From Diphasiastrum complanatum (taxonomy: Eukaryota > Streptophyta > Lycopodiopsida > Lycopodiales > Lycopodiaceae), in NCBI GenBank assembly GCA_029204225.1, contig CM055112.1, positions 501,001 to 565,000 of the forward strand: a DNA stretch of 64,000 nt, given 5' to 3'. Positions 63,540-64,000 of this stretch are shown in pieces. Below the pieces are notes generated by a model. The model had not been told where the DNA came from and did not search any database. It worked only from the letters and a program-made list of their open reading frames with translations. Made by a program: the position numbers and the translations under genes. How positions within the stretch are numbered: position 1 is the stretch's first letter; every line of letters starts with the position of its first letter.

Positions 63540-64000
63540 ATTTCAAATCCGTGCATTTTGATTGGGCATGGTGACGGTCGAAACTAGAGAAAAAAAATAA
63601 AAGTACATTTACAAAAGGTCTTTTTTTATTTTGGAACTCCTCTAATGCTTCTTCTTGTTGCTGATTTGAGTGACTGGTTGTAGCACTATGTGCTTGTTGT
63701 TGGAATTGCTTCTTCTTTTTGTTGTTGTATTTCAAAGTTCGACAGTCCTTGATTTTGTGCAGAAGAGTTTTTGCACTGGTTGGAATGATGAAGAGCTTGA
63801 ATTCGATCCTAAACCGAAATTTGGCCTAGACTGCATGTTGCTCTTCTTGTCAGTATAACCTGACTTTGTAGATCTCTTGGATCTAAACTTCTGATTTTTC
63901 AAATATAGAGCCCGAGGATCTGATCCTGAGCCTAAGGAGGATGCTGATCTTCTAATCTCCTCTTGTAGGAGCAATGAAATTACTCTTGACAGAGTGAGGT
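63540..64000 (-). pseudogene. Copia gag fragment running off the right edge
   Basis: The minus strand from 64000 reads [17 protein letters not shown], close to element C gag ([17 protein letters not shown]), then SASSLGSGSDPRALYLKNQK, a Lys/Ser/Gln-rich linker and, with a frame change near 63735, further Gln/His-rich sequence. The zinc knuckle expected next was not found before 63540. It continues beyond the window. Confidence 0.7.

Overview
The window reads as nuclear DNA of a land plant with a large, transposon-rich genome. Most of it is Ty1-copia and Ty3-gypsy retrotransposon sequence, with a decayed Helitron, a LINE scrap, foldback elements and long dinucleotide repeats. The species cannot be told from the sequence. 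Short GT-AG introns beside a roughly 22-kb transposon-filled intron would suit a gymnosperm, fern or lycophyte, but that is inference.

Layout. 1-4470 is a broken Helitron (Rep, then a Pif1-type helicase). 4400-7060 is a minisatellite followed by a ~2.3-kb degenerate TCGAA/TTTTTGGAGA satellite. 7060-10540 holds C-rich DNA, an inverted repeat around a TA tract, TG repeats, a 36-nt poly-G tract and an unrecognised minus-strand frame. 13140-15942 is a truncated Ty3-gypsy element with its 3' LTR, and 16000-17030 is a copia RT scrap.

The one clear host gene runs from 18929 to 42634: a ubiquitin-conjugating E2 enzyme of the plant UBC4/5/6 (UBE2H-like) group. It has six exons that join in phase into a 182-residue protein. 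Its second intron (19161-41041, 21.9 kb) contains a LINE piece, copia element C split by copia element A (target duplication GTTCT), copia element B inside A, copia fragment D, gypsy fragment E, LTRs of family F in both orientations, and a 555-bp foldback element.

42640-52240 is more transposon debris: a gypsy RNase H scrap, two copia gag regions of one family in opposite orientations, long CT repeats, gypsy integrase pieces and a copia gag/protease fragment. 54257-60117 is a complete copia element (H): 653-bp LTRs that look almost identical, target duplication GGACA and an open 1316-codon gag-pol frame.

Element H split an older locus that is the most unusual part of the window. To its left, a minus-strand multi-exon frame (52438-53912) matches nothing I recognise. 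To its right, a plus-strand frame (60648-62116) encodes a histone H3 fold resembling plant centromeric H3 (CENH3), then a basic extension and exons with a DHWSL motif reminiscent of Ulp1-type proteases. The two genes diverge from a shared region of CACGTG palindromes and an alternating-orientation array of a TATCGCACTTGTGCG-like motif. Each array ends just before a candidate start codon. The coding frames carry stops each one C-to-T step from a sense codon, which fits decay of a methylated locus. A third, convergent minus-strand gene of unknown function (62102-63182) follows, and another copia gag fragment runs off the right edge.
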